From Candidatus Pacearchaeota archaeon (GTDB lineage: Archaea > Nanobdellota > Nanobdellia > Pacearchaeales > GW2011-AR1), in assembly GCA_023144035.1 (NCBI GenBank), contig JAGLGM010000001.1, forward strand, positions 237,764 to 301,763: DNA of 64,000 nucleotides, read 5' to 3'. Position 1 is the stretch's first letter; each line of letters begins with the position of its first letter. The notes under the pieces were generated by a model that was not told where the DNA came from, did not search any database, and saw only the letters and a list, made by a program, of their open reading frames with translations. Of this stretch, positions 10,224 through 17,623 are shown piece after piece. The translations under genes were made by a program, and so were the position numbers.

Positions 10224-10470
10224 ATCAGACATAACCTTATTAAAGAAAAATTTGATAAAATGGTTGTCTATCAGGCATGACCTTATCTTAAAGGAAAGTT
10301 TGGTAAGAATGGTTGTCTATCAGACATAACCTTATTAAAGAAAAATTTGGTAAGAATGGTTGTCTATCAGACATAACCTTATTAAAGAAAAATTTGGTAA
10401 GAATGGTTGTCTATCAGGCATGACCTTATCTTAAAGGAAAGTTTGGTAAAGAAAACCTTGGTTGTCTTTA
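10224..10470 (+). repeat. Tandem array of five ~47-bp promoter-like or hairpin repeats before tRNA-Val
   Basis: Units begin with ATCAGRCATRACC at 10224, 10270, 10319, 10366 and 10413, with spacings of 46, 49, 47 and 47. Two versions alternate: CTTATTAAAGAAAAATTTGG and CTTATCTTAAAGGAAAGTTTGG. In RNA each unit could form two hairpins: GGTT-GTCT/AGAC-AACC, and CTTA-TTAAA/TTTGG-TAAG. The differences between versions keep both stems through G-U pairs or a 2-base bulge. Alternatively GRAAAG-TTTGGTAAG looks like a BRE plus weak TATA, and the last copy sits about 26 bases before tRNA-Val. No protein is encoded here. Confidence 0.75.
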
Positions 10471-10471
10471 C

Positions 10472-10543
10472 GGTCCTGTAGTCCAATGGCTAAGACATAT
10501 CCTTGACTTGGATAAAACCCAAGTTCGATTCTTGGCAGGACCA
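10472..10543 (+). tRNA. tRNA-Val (GAC)
   Basis: The acceptor stem GGTCCTG pairs with CAGGACC, with discriminator A at 10543. The anticodon stem-loop TATCC-TTGACTT-GGATA gives anticodon GAC, and the T-arm is CCAAG-TTCGATT-CTTGG. CCA is not encoded. The gene begins one base after the end of the tandem repeat array, whose last unit is its likely promoter. eL42 follows 75 bases downstream. Confidence 0.92.
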
Positions 10544-10617
10544 TTTCAACTTCCTTATTAAGGACAAGGCGAAGTTGGGAACCTTTTTAAACCCGATTTC
10601 TCTTTTCAATTTATAAA

Positions 10618-10935
10618 ATGAAACTCCCAAAGACAACAAATAGATTTTGTCCTTATTGTAAGAAAAAAACAGAGCAAAAAATTAAAGTAGTTTCAACCGG
10701 AGGTAAAAGAGGAACTTTAACAAGAGGTTCATTATCAAGAGCTAAAAAAAGAGGACTTAATAGAGGAATAGGTAATAAAGGAAAATGGGGTTCAAAACCA
10801 GCTGTTTCAAAATTCAAAAGAAAAGCAAAAACAACTAAAAAGACAAATATAATGTATACTTGTAAAGAATGTGAAAAATCTAAGTATCGTGCTTCAAAAA
10901 GAAATAAAAGGACAAGTAAAGTAGTTCAAGAATGA
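10618..10935 (+). CDS. rpl44e: Large ribosomal subunit protein eL42 (L44e)
   Basis: This is archaeal/eukaryotic eL42, a zinc-binding protein at the E-site of the large subunit. The zinc ribbon ligands are C11, C14, C82 and C85. The middle is very basic (TGGKRGTLTRGSLSRAKKRG) and contains the family's GNKGKWGSKP segment. The length of 105 residues is close to the usual 92-96 plus a short tail. A clear TATA box, CTTTTTAAA at 10583-10591, lies about 30 bases before the ATG. In many archaea rps27e follows this gene; here eS1 follows instead after a distinctive leader. Confidence 0.96.
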   Translation: MKLPKTTNRFCPYCKKKTEQKIKVVSTGGKRGTLTRGSLSRAKKRGLNRGIGNKGKWGSKPAVSKFKRKAKTTKKTNIMYTCKECEKSKYRASKRNKRTSKVVQE

Positions 10936-10955
10936 TTATCAACCATGAGTACAAA

Positions 10956-10998
10956 TTAAGGGGAAAGTTTAATAAAGAAAACCGGAGGTTGTCTTTAT
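10956..10998 (+). promoter_or_regulatory. Leader of eS1 related to the tandem repeat unit
   Basis: TTAAGGGGAAAGTTTAATAA at 10956-10975 followed by AGAAAACCGGAGGTTGTCTTTA closely matches the last unit before tRNA-Val (TTAAAGGAAAGTTTGGTAAA, AGAAAACCTTGGTTGTCTTTA). It contains a BRE/TATA-like GGAAAG-TTTAATAA about 28 bases before the ATG, a Shine-Dalgarno GGAGGT at 10984-10989 and a short AACC-GGTT hairpin. The shared leader ties the tRNA-Val and eS1 promoters together. Confidence 0.6.
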
Positions 10999-10999
10999 A

Positions 11000-11563
11000 A
11001 TGGCAAAAGCAAAAAGAAAAAAAAGGTTTTTTGATGTTGATATACCTATTATTAGGAAAGAAACTCAATTACAAGGATATGAAATTAAAGATCTAGATGG
11101 AAGATTAATCAAATATGATTTAACAAGAACTTTAAAAGGAAAAAGTTTACTCCTTCAATTAAAAGTAAAAGTTGAAGGTGATAAAGCAACTTCTGTTCCT
11201 AGAGAATTAAAATTACTCCCGTATTACTTAAGAAGGATGATGAGGAAAGGAACAAATTATGTAGAAGATTCTTTTTCTACAGATTGTGAAAACGCTCAAA
11301 TAAGAATAAAACCCTTTCTTATAACTAGAAGAAAAGTATCAAGAGCTGTTAGAAAAGCTCTAAGAGAAAAAGCAAAAGAAGAATTAATAAAATACGCTAA
11401 AACAAAGGATTCTTCAACACTCTTTGAAGAAATTCTAAAAAATCAACTTCAAAAAGAATTAAGTTTAAAGTTAAAGAAAATATATCCTTTATCTCTTTGT
11501 GAAATTAGGATTTTAAAGGTAGAAAAAGAATTTGAGCAAAAAAAAGAAGTTAAGCAAGAATAA
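11000..11563 (+). CDS. rps3ae: Small ribosomal subunit protein eS1 (S3Ae)
   Basis: This is archaeal eS1, a small-subunit platform protein near the mRNA exit. Recognisable segments are KKRFFDVDIPIIRKE at the N-terminus, RKGTNYVEDSF in the middle and RAVRKALREKAKEELIKYA, all typical of S3Ae. The 187 residues are slightly short because the acidic C-terminal tail is reduced. The start is fixed by a GGAGGT Shine-Dalgarno 10 bases upstream. It usually neighbours uS15 and a RecJ-like gene in archaea; those two are 13 kb away here. Confidence 0.95.
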   Translation: MAKAKRKKRFFDVDIPIIRKETQLQGYEIKDLDGRLIKYDLTRTLKGKSLLLQLKVKVEGDKATSVPRELKLLPYYLRRMMRKGTNYVEDSFSTDCENAQIRIKPFLITRRKVSRAVRKALREKAKEELIKYAKTKDSSTLFEEILKNQLQKELSLKLKKIYPLSLCEIRILKVEKEFEQKKEVKQE

Positions 11564-11574
11564 CTATCTAATTT

Positions 11575-11931
11575 TTATCTAATAGAATTAATTAAATCTG
11601 TTTCAGAGCTTTGATTATTATAATCTTTATATAAATGAAACCCTTGTTTAAACTTACTCAAAGATTTTGAAAGATATCTCTCTCCTATAATTAACAATTT
11701 TTCTGGTTCAGTTATTTTATTGCTACCTCGAACATATGTCCCATGAATTGTAAAATAAGGATTTCCCACTCCATCAATTTTTATTCCAATTGAACATTTT
11801 TCTTGAACATGGCGAGAATCTGCATCAAAAATTTCTGCACCTTTCTCTGGAATAAATTTAAAATTTTCTTTGGCAATATCCAATACTTCTTCAAGAAAAT
11901 TTATTTTCTCTTTCCTATCTATTATTTCCAT
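11575..11931 (-). CDS. Uncharacterised protein (118 aa)
   Basis: A soluble 118-residue protein, convergent with eS1 (11 bases between stops). It has an N-terminal amphipathic helix (KINFLEEVLDIAKENFKF), a central beta-rich stretch with IGIKIDGVGNPYFTIHGTYV and a C-terminal helix. No membrane span, signal peptide or metal motif is seen. I do not recognise the family. Confidence 0.55.
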   Translation of the reverse strand: MEIIDRKEKINFLEEVLDIAKENFKFIPEKGAEIFDADSRHVQEKCSIGIKIDGVGNPYFTIHGTYVRGSNKITEPEKLLIIGERYLSKSLSKFKQGFHLYKDYNNQSSETDLINSIR

Positions 11932-12026
11932 ATTTTTGTGTCCCCTCTATTATATTTAAATAAGATGGTTCTTTAAAATATATTTAACAACAAATCTTTT
12001 AAACTAAATAATTCTCATAATCTTAT

Positions 12027-12123
12027 GCCTGTGTAGCTCAGTGGTAGAGCAATTGCCTTGTATTTTGATAATAAAATTTAACAAGAGAGCAATAGGTCGG
12101 GAGTTCAAATCTCTCCGCAGGCT
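12027..12123 (+). tRNA. tRNA-Thr (UGU) with a 25-base intron
   Basis: The acceptor GCCTGTG pairs with CGCAGGC, with discriminator T. Removing 12063-12087 joins CTTGTA to AGCAAT, giving anticodon loop CUUGUAA (anticodon UGU) on stem ATTGC/GCAAT. The intron sits after position 37, the canonical archaeal site. CTTGT in the exon pairs with ACAAG in the intron, making the central helix of a bulge-helix-bulge with AGA as the 3' bulge, the substrate of tRNA splicing endonuclease. A T7 run at 12152-12158 is a likely terminator. Confidence 0.9.
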
Positions 12124-12164
12124 TTACACCTTTTCCTCTACTTTTGGGGGCTTTTTTTATTTTA

Positions 12165-12253
12165 GGCGTTGTCCGGAGTTTAAAAATTCTCAAGGTAAAT
12201 TATAAAAATTTTCAAAGTTTTTACGTGTAAGAAAATCCATTCCGGACAACACT
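12165..12253. repeat. Inverted repeat around a 63-base AT-rich core
   Basis: GTTGTCCGGA at 12168-12177 is the exact reverse complement of TCCGGACAAC at 12241-12250, and the arms extend to about 14 bases with two mismatches. The core is AT-rich and non-coding. The GC-rich arms stand out in this genome. It could be a small non-autonomous element, a structured RNA 3' of tRNA-Thr, or a terminator and regulatory stem for the membrane-protein gene at 12297. Confidence 0.5.
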
Positions 12254-12296
12254 TTATTTTAGATAACTTTTTAAAAGATTAAATCTAGTTTAAGGT

Positions 12297-12689
12297 ATGT
12301 ATAAGAAATTGTCAAAAAAATATAAATCTATTTTTTGGTTGATAAATATATTTTTGTTAGTATTATTGATTTATTCTATAACTCTCATCCCTTCTGCAAA
12401 TATATATGAGTTAATTATTGCTGGATTGGGCTGGGTTTATATTTTTGGAACAATTATTGCTTGGTTTAATATGATGCCAGATTTTTTTATTATGAAGAAG
12501 AAATTGTGGATAAAAACATTTTCGATTATTGCTATAATTGGAATAGTTGCCGCAATAATTTTAAATATAGTTTTTAATGTTACTAGATTATCTCAGGCGA
12601 TTCCAATTACTATAATTCCAGCTGTGATTGTAATTGCTTATTTTATTATTGTTTTAATAAGGGTAAGTAAGAATAAAATAATTTTATAG
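12297..12689 (+). CDS. Four-span membrane protein (130 aa)
   Basis: An integral membrane protein with four hydrophobic helices at about residues 14-32, 37-60, 72-94 and 99-124, a lysine-rich N-terminus and a short basic C-terminus. There are no charged residues inside the spans and no catalytic motif. ATG at 12297 is the first start. The inverted repeat at 12165-12253 is directly upstream and a perfect hairpin is directly downstream. The function is unknown. Confidence 0.6.
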   Translation: MYKKLSKKYKSIFWLINIFLLVLLIYSITLIPSANIYELIIAGLGWVYIFGTIIAWFNMMPDFFIMKKKLWIKTFSIIAIIGIVAAIILNIVFNVTRLSQAIPITIIPAVIVIAYFIIVLIRVSKNKIIL

Positions 12690-12690
12690 G

Positions 12691-12720
12691 TTTTGTTCCA
12701 CTTCAAATGAAGGAACAAAA
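12691..12720 (+). terminator. Perfect 9-bp hairpin after the four-span membrane protein gene
   Basis: TTTTGTTCC at 12691-12699 pairs with GGAACAAAA at 12712-12720 around a 12-base loop, 2 bases after the stop codon. The T-rich stretch AATTTTTAATTTT follows about 10 bases later. This suggests transcription termination or RNA 3'-end protection; a role as an operator is possible. Confidence 0.4.
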
Positions 12721-12780
12721 ACTGAGACAAAAATTTTTAATTTTCAGTTCAGGCTTTTTAAATTAAAAGAGGTAATAAAT

Positions 12781-12933
12781 ATGACTAAATGGTCTTCAAA
12801 CCAAATTCAAGGAATTTTATTGTTAATAGCTGCTGTTCTTTTATTTGTAAGCATACCTTTTATAGATGGAAGAACAATTGGAGCAATTATAATAATAGCT
12901 ATTGCTATCTATAACTTATTTAGAAAAAAATAA
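12781..12933 (+). CDS. Small two-span membrane protein (50 aa)
   Basis: ATG at 12781 opens a 50-residue protein starting MTKWSSNQIQGILLLIAAVL. Two hydrophobic spans (about 10-28 and 31-47) are separated by PFIDGRT, with a basic RKK end. GAGGTAAT lies 6-13 bases upstream and acts as a plausible Shine-Dalgarno. The function is unknown, but it is similar in style to the other short two-span proteins at 9958, 13341 and 52308. Confidence 0.5.
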   Translation: MTKWSSNQIQGILLLIAAVLLFVSIPFIDGRTIGAIIIIAIAIYNLFRKK

Positions 12934-12936
12934 AAT

Positions 12937-13020
12937 TTATCTTGGTGCTCTTAACTTTACAGCAGTTCCATTATGCGAAGCGACTGTGTCTGCGAGAATC
13001 TGAACTTGTTCAGTGGAACA
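12937..13020 (-). pseudogene. In-frame duplicated C-terminus after the UPF0145 stop codon
   Basis: Directly after the TAA of the UPF0145 gene, in the same reading frame, 27 more codons run to a second TAA: CSTEQVQILADTVASHN, then GTAVKLRAPR. The real gene ends YGTAVKLR, so the C-terminal motif is present twice. The intervening DNA is GC-richer than its surroundings. It reads as a remnant of a second copy or a recombination scar; stop-codon readthrough would give an extended protein but there is no evidence for it. Confidence 0.5.
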
Positions 13021-13344
13021 TTACCTAAGTTTAACAGCAGTTCCATAAGCTAACATTTCAGAAGCACCTTGCATTATCATAGAAGTCATAAATCTCATCC
13101 CAATAATTGCATCTGCACCTAAATCAATTGCTTCATTAACCATTCTATTAAAGGCTTCATCTCTTGCATTAGTTGTCATATCAGTGTATGTTTTAATTTC
13201 TCCACCAATCATATTCTTAAATCCTGCACCAATATCTCTTCCAATATTTCTAGCACGTACAGTATTTCCTTTAACAACTCCTAAAACTTGAACAACCTGT
13301 GCTCCAGAAATTTCATTACCTGTTGTTACAATAACTTCACTCAT
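13021..13344 (-). CDS. UPF0145 / YbjQ family protein
   Basis: A 107-residue protein of the YbjQ (UPF0145) family, which forms homopentameric rings and is often annotated as a putative heavy-metal-binding domain. Family features are the opening VTTGNEISGAQVVQVLGVVKGNTVRA split over two strands, GEIKTYTDM in the middle, EAIDLGADAIIGMRF and the closing YGTAVKLR. The precise role is unknown. Its start overlaps the stop of the 65-residue membrane protein by 4 bases, so the pair is an operon. See the in-frame C-terminal duplication just downstream. Confidence 0.9.
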   Translation of the reverse strand: MSEVIVTTGNEISGAQVVQVLGVVKGNTVRARNIGRDIGAGFKNMIGGEIKTYTDMTTNARDEAFNRMVNEAIDLGADAIIGMRFMTSMIMQGASEMLAYGTAVKLR

Positions 13345-13538
13345 TTTGATTTTTTACCTCCTCGCTTTTTAATTGGCTCAACTACATCTTCCCTCTTATT
13401 TAAAAGTATAACAATTCCAATAACTAAAAGAGGCAATCCATAAATTAAAATAAAAAGTTCTACAAAAAAAGAAATAACTGTTAAAACTAATCCTACAATT
13501 ATAAAAATTATTCCCATGATTAATTGACTTAAATGCAT
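13341..13538 (-). CDS. Small two-span membrane protein (65 aa) coupled to UPF0145
   Basis: A short membrane protein with spans at about residues 6-26 and 28-46 and a basic C-terminal tail (KKRGGKKSK) likely in the cytoplasm. Its stop overlaps the UPF0145 start by 4 bases, which implies co-translation. A membrane partner or anchor for the YbjQ-like ring is a reasonable inference; nothing else is recognised. Confidence 0.55.
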   Translation of the reverse strand: MHLSQLIMGIIFIIVGLVLTVISFFVELFILIYGLPLLVIGIVILLNKREDVVEPIKKRGGKKSK

Positions 13539-13572
13539 AAAAAAAATAGATAAAATTCCTTAATAAAAGTAT

Positions 13573-14127
13573 CTATTTCTCAACAATTTCTGCCTTATTA
13601 TCACTAATTAATATTTTTGATATTTCTTTTGGAATATTTGCTACTTGACCTTTTTCAAAAGGACCCATTTTCCCACCTTCTAAATCCATAAACTCTTCAA
13701 CATTATCTATAAAAACAACTAATTCATTTTTTGTAACTTCTTGCTTACCTCCACTCAAAATTTCTCCAACTCTTTTATCAGAAAAATCAATACATTTCAT
13801 TAATTCCTCAAATAAATCTTTTTCAAAATTAAACATATTCTCAAAATCTTGTTTTGAAATACCTGTTTCAGCTGCAATTAACACTAAATCTAAAATTTTC
13901 TTTCTTCTTCTTAACATCAACTCTTTAAATAAAGTTCTAGCATTTTCCAATTGCTTTTTAGTCTTCATAATCACATCTGAAAAATCATCATCTTGTTTTG
14001 CAGCAATCTCTCTCTTCTCCCTTAAATAATTGGCAACTTCTTCTACAAAATTTTTTGAAATTGGTTGCAATTGAGTAGAATACCTTTCTTTTCTTGCTGC
14101 TTCATAAATATCATTATAAGTTATCAT
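13573..14127 (-). CDS. DNA replication complex GINS subunit (Gins51-type)
   Basis: GINS joins MCM and a RecJ/Cdc45-like protein to make the archaeal replicative helicase. The 184 residues start with a helical A domain opening MITYNDIYEAARKER and containing ARTLFKELMLRRRKKILDL. They end in a small B domain with VVFIDNVEEFMDLEG, then GPFEKGQVANIPKEISKIL, the strand-rich signature of Sld5/Gins51 C-termini. The A-then-B order fits Gins51 rather than Gins23. The stop overlaps nothing downstream; the ATG overlaps the stop of... see the exonuclease entry, whose TGA shares 4 bases with this start region. A RecJ-like partner is at 24962. Confidence 0.85.
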   Translation of the reverse strand: MITYNDIYEAARKERYSTQLQPISKNFVEEVANYLREKREIAAKQDDDFSDVIMKTKKQLENARTLFKELMLRRRKKILDLVLIAAETGISKQDFENMFNFEKDLFEELMKCIDFSDKRVGEILSGGKQEVTKNELVVFIDNVEEFMDLEGGKMGPFEKGQVANIPKEISKILISDNKAEIVEK

Positions 14128-14729
14128 TTTAAATATTCTGGAATAGGAAATTTATTATATTCAGAAAATAAATTCTTTTTATATACTAAACGAGAAAAAC
14201 ACTCGGCAGTTAATTTACAATCTTCTAAGGCATTATGTGCTCCTCTATTATCTTGCATACCACAAAACTCTAAAATATTTTTCAAGTCCATATCACTATG
14301 GTCTTTATCTATTAAAAACTCCTTATTTAACTGGAAATATTTCAAAGAAGCAATACTATGCAAATCATATGCTCTTTTATGCAAAGGAATTTCTAACCCA
14401 TATTTTCTCGCTTTAACCCAAATAAAACCTAAATCAAATTGAGGATGTTGACAAATACAATTTTTTAATTTTTTATCTTTACACCAATTAAAAAAATTAA
14501 TTATCAATTGTTTTTGAGATTGTTTTGAATTATCTCTTAAATTTTCTTCTTTTTTTCCAATAACTTCTAAAACAGGCTTAGATACTCTAGAATCTAAAAT
14601 TTGATCTTCATTATCTATTCTACCTTCTTCTAAAAACTCTTCACCAGTATCTAAATCAATTGCTCCAATTTGCCAAATACCACATTTTACAAAATCTAGC
14701 CCACTTGTTTCAATGTCTAAAACTATCAT
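14124..14729 (-). CDS. DEDDh-family 3'-5' exonuclease
   Basis: This belongs to the RNase T/DnaQ exonuclease superfamily. Motif Exo I is VLDIETSGLD near the N-terminus, Exo II is CQHPQFDLGF around residue 95, and Exo III-epsilon is GAHNALEDCKLT around residue 163, with the catalytic His of the DEDDh subtype. It removes nucleotides from 3' ends of DNA or RNA using two metals. I chose ATG at 14729 rather than an upstream TTG at 14738. The gene is upstream of and overlaps GINS by 4 bases, suggesting a replication or proofreading-related role by context. Confidence 0.88.
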   Translation of the reverse strand: MIVLDIETSGLDFVKCGIWQIGAIDLDTGEEFLEEGRIDNEDQILDSRVSKPVLEVIGKKEENLRDNSKQSQKQLIINFFNWCKDKKLKNCICQHPQFDLGFIWVKARKYGLEIPLHKRAYDLHSIASLKYFQLNKEFLIDKDHSDMDLKNILEFCGMQDNRGAHNALEDCKLTAECFSRLVYKKNLFSEYNKFPIPEYLK

Positions 14730-14779
14730 AAAATTCAAAACAAAGAGTAGCTTTTAATAATTGCTATAATAGAAAGATA

Positions 14780-15178
14780 TTATCTACCTTGCCAAAGAAT
14801 AGATGCTGAAAGAGAAACTTTAAAATCAAGTTTAGACATCTTAGAATTAAGAAATTTTGCTGTTTTCTTATTAATAAATTTTTCTTTATGTAATCTTTGA
14901 ATAATCCATTTTAAGAAAGAAAGAAAATCATTAGTAAAAAAAGTTGCTTTTTCTTTCTTAGCTACTTCTCTAAAAAATTTTTCAAGAACTTTCAAATCAT
15001 TATCAAATAAAACAGGGTATTGAGGCAACTTCTTCAATATCATCTCATCTAAAACTTTAACTTTTTCTTTATATTTAAGAGATTTTTTATCTTTCTCGAG
15101 AAACATTTCTAATTCAGATCTTTTAAAATATAATTTCACAAAAGATTTCATAAAATTTTTATCTTTTTGGTTTACCAT
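14780..15178 (-). CDS. Uncharacterised helical basic protein (132 aa)
   Basis: A lysine-rich, all-helical soluble protein, two bases downstream of phosphoglycerate mutase. There are helices with FMKSFVKLYFKRSELEMFL and FTNDFLSFLKWIIQRLHKEK, and the C-terminus ends in SASILWQGR. No motif is recognised. The arrangement suggests transcription with the mutase gene. The function is unknown. Confidence 0.55.
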   Translation of the reverse strand: MVNQKDKNFMKSFVKLYFKRSELEMFLEKDKKSLKYKEKVKVLDEMILKKLPQYPVLFDNDLKVLEKFFREVAKKEKATFFTNDFLSFLKWIIQRLHKEKFINKKTAKFLNSKMSKLDFKVSLSASILWQGR

Positions 15179-15180
15179 TA

Positions 15181-16422
15181 TTACTTAACAAATCCAACTT
15201 TTTTGAGTAATTCAGAACCATTCATTCTTCCTAATGTTCCTAATCTAGCTTCTTTTTCACTAAATTTCTTTTCTCTTAAATTAGAATTATTATAAAACAA
15301 AACAGGAACAGGATCTGCAGAATGGTTTTTAAGTTTACAAGGAGTCGCATGATCTGCAGTTACAACAACTTTTATATTATTTGGAGGTGCAAATTTCCTT
15401 ACAAATTTAAAAAAAGTCTTATCAATATATTCTAACATCATTTTTTTCTCTAATGGTTTATTATCATGCCCTGGTAAATCTGTTTCTTTAAGATGAATAT
15501 ATGCATAATCAAATTTTTTATATATTTTTTTCAAAATTTTAATATTAAATTTAACAGCTTTTTTCAAACCATCATATAAATTATCATAAGCATCTAAACT
15601 TTTTAATTTTGGATATTCAAAAGCAAAAACACTCATTCCACTAACTTGTGAAAAACCCATTTCTAAAGGCATGTAACTTGGTGAAGCCCATTTTTTATAT
15701 TGTTTTAATTTAGGAGGTTCTATTCCAGGTCCCCTAATTAAAAGATAATTTGCAGGTAATAAGCCTCTTTTTTTTCTAATTTTATTAACTGGATGGTCTT
15801 TTAAAACTTCATACACTTTTTCAAGAAATTCATTTATAATATTTGCAGTATATTGTGAATTTTCATCATCATCAGTTGGTTTACAAGCCCTAATTTTATG
15901 CACTCCTTGAGATTTTCCTTGAGTATATGTTGCATCATTTCCAAGAATATTATCTGAAAAACCTCCTTTAAACACTAAAACAGCCCTATGTTGAATAGTT
16001 GGTTCAAATATAAATTTACATGGCAATTTTATTTTATTTAAGGATTTTGCAATAACTTCTGCTTCTTCTGTTGTTAATGTTCTACCTGCTCTTCTATCAT
16101 CAATATTTCCTGATTTAAGATTATCAATTGTTGCAAAATTAACTCTTAAAGCTAAATCTCCCCTAGTTAATTTAATACCTGTTCCTCTTGTTTCTAATTG
16201 CCCTCTTGTACTTGCAATTAAATCATTTCCAAAAATAGACACTATTGCTTCATCTGACTCAGGAATAAAACCAGGTTTAACAGGATACATATAACCTAGC
16301 TCTCCTCTAGTTGCTAAAAAATCTAAATTAGGTGTATTTGCAGCTTCTAAAGGTGTTTTTCCATCAAGTTGCTTATTAGGCAAATCTCCCATTCCATCAA
16401 TAATTACTAACATTCCTTTCAT
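15181..16422 (-). CDS. apgM: 2,3-bisphosphoglycerate-independent phosphoglycerate mutase (archaeal type)
   Basis: ApgM interconverts 3- and 2-phosphoglycerate in lower glycolysis or gluconeogenesis, within the alkaline phosphatase superfamily. The metal-binding Asp is in VIIDGMGDLP (D9) and the nucleophile is Ser56 in PESDEAI. Further metal ligands are in LKETDLPGHDNKP and VTADHATPCKLKNHS. The archaeal hallmark RGQLETRGTG and GRTLTTEEA are present. The length of 413 residues is normal. The upstream gap to FtsY is 166 bases of AT-rich DNA with nothing recognisable. Confidence 0.95.
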   Translation of the reverse strand: MKGMLVIIDGMGDLPNKQLDGKTPLEAANTPNLDFLATRGELGYMYPVKPGFIPESDEAIVSIFGNDLIASTRGQLETRGTGIKLTRGDLALRVNFATIDNLKSGNIDDRRAGRTLTTEEAEVIAKSLNKIKLPCKFIFEPTIQHRAVLVFKGGFSDNILGNDATYTQGKSQGVHKIRACKPTDDDENSQYTANIINEFLEKVYEVLKDHPVNKIRKKRGLLPANYLLIRGPGIEPPKLKQYKKWASPSYMPLEMGFSQVSGMSVFAFEYPKLKSLDAYDNLYDGLKKAVKFNIKILKKIYKKFDYAYIHLKETDLPGHDNKPLEKKMMLEYIDKTFFKFVRKFAPPNNIKVVVTADHATPCKLKNHSADPVPVLFYNNSNLREKKFSEKEARLGTLGRMNGSELLKKVGFVK

Positions 16423-16588
16423 TTGAATTTCCTTTTCAATTTAATTGGAAAGACAAATGAATACAAAATCTTGAAAAGATGTTTTGCTTTCATTAAAAAA
16501 CAAACCTCTGTTTCTTTATAAAAATTTAGATAATTTGAAAAGTAATAACAAAAGTTAATATTATAAACACTTCTTAATTTAAAATAAT

Positions 16589-17623
16589 ATGTTCAAAAAA
16601 CTAAGAAATAAGCTAAAAAACTGGACAAAAAAGGTAGCAGAAAAGCCATCAGTTGAAACTAAAGAAGTCAAGCCACCTATGAAATTTGATGTTGGCAAAC
16701 AAAAATATGAACCAGATGTAGAAAAAATAAAAAAAAGTAGTTTTATTAAAAAAGTTACTTCAAAAATCTCAAAAATTAAAATATCTGAAAAAGAATTTGA
16801 AGTTTATTCTGAAGAATTAGAAATGTTGCTTTTAGAAAATAATGTTGCATTAGAAGTTGCAGAAAAAATAATTCAAGAACTTAAACAAAAAATTGTTGGT
16901 AAAGAACTTTTAAAAAAAGAAGTTGAAGGTGAAATTACAGATTGTTTTAAAGAAATTATTGAAGAAATTTTAGTCGACCCTTTTGATGTTATTGAAAAAG
17001 TTAAAGAAAAAACTTCAGACCAATCAAAAGAACCTTATGTTATTTTATTTTGTGGAATAAATGGAACAGGTAAAACAACTACAATTGCAAAAATTGCTAG
17101 TTTTCTTAAAAAGAAAAAAATATCTTGTGTTTTTGCAGCTGCAGATACTTTTCGAGCAGCTTCAATAGAACAAATAAAAAAACATGGAGAAAAATTAGAT
17201 ATTAAAGTTATTTCTCAAGAATATGGAACAGATCCAGCAGCAGTTGGTTTTGATGCTATAAAATATGCAAAAAAGAATTTTATTGATTGTGTTTTAATTG
17301 ATACTGCAGGAAGGATGCATACTTCAAAAAATCTCCTCCACGAAATTGAAAAAATTTCAAAAGTTTGTAAACCTGATTTAAAAATATTTGTTGGAGAATC
17401 TATAACAGGAAATGATATAATAGAACAAGTAAAAAGTTTTGATTGGGCAATTGGAATTGATGGAATAGTTTTAACAAAAGCAGATATTGATGAAAAAGGC
17501 GGAACTGCACTTAGTGTAGGTTATGTTACAAAAAAACCAATTCTTTATCTTGGAACAGGACAAGAATATAACAAGATAATTGTATTTAATAAAAAGAAAT
17601 TTATTGAAGATTTAGGACTTTAA
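16589..17623 (+). CDS. ftsY: Signal recognition particle receptor FtsY
   Basis: FtsY is the membrane-associated GTPase that receives SRP-ribosome complexes. It has a basic N-terminal region and a four-helix N domain (about 40-145), then the G domain with G1 GINGTGKT at 156-163, ADTFRAAS near 185, DTAGR at 238-242 and TKAD at 296-299. It ends with GTGQEYNKIIVF and LGL. The 344 residues are slightly longer than minimal because of the charged head, which may mediate membrane contact. The gene's stop overlaps the convergent MFS gene by 4 bases. SRP54 lies 1.7 kb away. Confidence 0.96.
   Translation: MFKKLRNKLKNWTKKVAEKPSVETKEVKPPMKFDVGKQKYEPDVEKIKKSSFIKKVTSKISKIKISEKEFEVYSEELEMLLLENNVALEVAEKIIQELKQKIVGKELLKKEVEGEITDCFKEIIEEILVDPFDVIEKVKEKTSDQSKEPYVILFCGINGTGKTTTIAKIASFLKKKKISCVFAAADTFRAASIEQIKKHGEKLDIKVISQEYGTDPAAVGFDAIKYAKKNFIDCVLIDTAGRMHTSKNLLHEIEKISKVCKPDLKIFVGESITGNDIIEQVKSFDWAIGIDGIVLTKADIDEKGGTALSVGYVTKKPILYLGTGQEYNKIIVFNKKKFIEDLGL

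Noticed and set aside
10224..10470. CRISPR array
   Set aside because: The units repeat along their whole length with no variable spacers, and there are no cas genes.
16423..16588. Structured RNA between apgM and ftsY
   Set aside because: AT-rich sequence with no GC-rich stems or conserved motif; probably only two divergent promoters.
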